From positions 1 through 5,726 of the forward strand of contig JBGTDU010000159.1 in assembly GCA_041748175.1 (NCBI GenBank): a stretch of DNA of 5,726 bases, written 5' to 3'. The translations under genes and the position numbers were made by a program. Below the pieces are notes generated by a model. The model saw only the letters and a list, made by a program, of their open reading frames with translations. It had not been told where the DNA came from and ran no database searches. Source of the stretch: JAHEJB01 sp041748175 (GTDB lineage Bacteria > Bacteroidota > Rhodothermia > Rhodothermales > Rubricoccaceae). Below are positions 5,111 through 5,726 of the stretch, in pieces. The stretch's first letter is position 1; each line of letters opens with the position of its first letter.

Positions 5111-5726
5111 CTATTTCAGCAACGTCAAACGCTGAACCGAGGCACTGACCGCACCTGAGCCCTCCGATTCCATCGTGGCGCGAATCAGGTACGTCCCGCT
5201 CGCCAGTTGGGAGCCATCGAAACGGGCAGTGTGTAAGCCCGGCTCAAAGACGCCATCCGCAATCACGGCAATCCTTCGCCCCAAAATGTCATACGCCTCC
5301 ACACGAATGCGGGCTGTCTCCGGAACGATAAACGGCACTATAGCGGACGGGTTGAACGGGTTCGGGTAGCCGCTTCGCAGCTCAAAGGACCGTGGTGGCT
5401 CGACCTCTACCTCAATCTCTTTGTACCACGTATGTCCGTTGTCCGCCGTGATCTTGATGGTGATGGCGCCGGACTCGCCAATTGGCGCATCTTCAGGAAC
5501 ATCAAACTGAATCTGTTCCACCGGGTTATCGGCCAGGCGGATGTCACGTCGTTCTTGAGAGCGGATGTCAATCCACTCGGGAGCTGAGAGCACTTCCAGA
5601 TCCACCTGGCCCCCTGCGACTGCCTCCGCACGAACAAACGACAACTCGATCACGTTGCCGTTTGAGGCGAAAGGAATGCCGTTGGGCGCCGGGGCAACGG
5701 GCTGATTTACGTTCTGCGCATTGCCG
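5111..5726 (-). CDS. Type IX secreted protein, C-terminal part with sorting domain
   Basis: The frame is open through the right edge, so only the last 204 residues are visible. An internal GTG at 5653 is probably not the start. Residues about 118-204 form a type A C-terminal sorting domain: SGYPNPFNPSA at 118-128, a strand-rich VPFIVPETARIRVEAYD segment, LGRRIAVI, then GLHTARFDGSQLASGTYLIR and the end QRLTLLK. This domain is recognised by the type IX secretion system of Bacteroidota and relatives and is removed or exchanged at the outer membrane. The preceding stretch (about 25-112) looks like a beta-sandwich, Ig-like module, with strand pairs such as VDLEVL and AITIKITADN. A proline-rich linker (QPVAPAPNG) precedes it. 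The main catalytic or adhesive part lies outside the window, so the function is unknown. Confidence 0.88.
   Translation of the reverse strand, partial: GNAQNVNQPVAPAPNGIPFASNGNVIELSFVRAEAVAGGQVDLEVLSAPEWIDIRSQERRDIRLADNPVEQIQFDVPEDAPIGESGAITIKITADNGHTWYKEIEVEVEPPRSFELRSGYPNPFNPSAIVPFIVPETARIRVEAYDILGRRIAVIADGVFEPGLHTARFDGSQLASGTYLIRATMESEGSGAVSASVQRLTLLK

Noticed and set aside
1..5726. CRISPR array, tRNA, rRNA or insertion sequence
   Set aside because: No spaced direct repeats, cloverleaf, rRNA-like block, transposase or terminal inverted repeats were found.

Overview
The window looks like a moderately GC-rich chromosomal segment from the Bacteroidota-related lineages, most likely Rhodothermota (the Salinibacter/Rhodothermus side). 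The evidence is a C-terminal type IX secretion sorting domain with a YPNPFNPS motif, the lack of a recognisable Shine-Dalgarno sequence before every visible start, a classical lipobox lipoprotein and a stand-alone AP2-like protein. No RNA gene, CRISPR array, transposase or integrase was seen. The taxonomic placement is inference.

Layout from left to right. (1) At 2-1471 (+) there is the C-terminal end of a NodB-type polysaccharide deacetylase. It is followed after 12 bases by a membrane-bound family 2 glycosyltransferase, and together they look like a surface-glycan operon. (2) At 1729-2568 (+) there is a 170-residue protein with two AP2-like DNA-binding repeats, then an 88-residue single-pass membrane protein carrying one histidine-triad motif (HGDHTHY). 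(3) At 2575-3380 (-) there is a gamma-class carbonic anhydrase-like hexapeptide protein, followed downstream by a 55-residue predicted membrane protein. This strand converges on the 88-residue gene. Both stop codons lie in the two arms of one inverted repeat, which is the core of a probable terminator. (4) At 3381-3499 a divergent intergenic region holds three perfect copies of a 7-bp repeat and a pyrimidine-rich tract. (5) At 3500-4476 (+) there is a polyhydroxyalkanoic-acid-system family protein with a TTG start, then an EcsC-family protein. (6) At 4473-5726 (-) there is the 3' part of a type IX secreted protein, then an unrecognised lipoprotein. The lipoprotein gene overlaps the EcsC gene tail to tail by the four bases CTAG.

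The genes do not form one pathway. The common theme is the cell envelope: glycan synthesis, small membrane proteins, a lipoprotein and a secreted protein. The most notable observations are the isolated histidine-triad motif in a small membrane protein, the paired stop codons inside a shared terminator hairpin, the heptamer array beside the carbonic anhydrase start, and the use of TAG as stop in nine of ten genes. No gene cluster here clearly amounts to a new defence or biosynthetic system.
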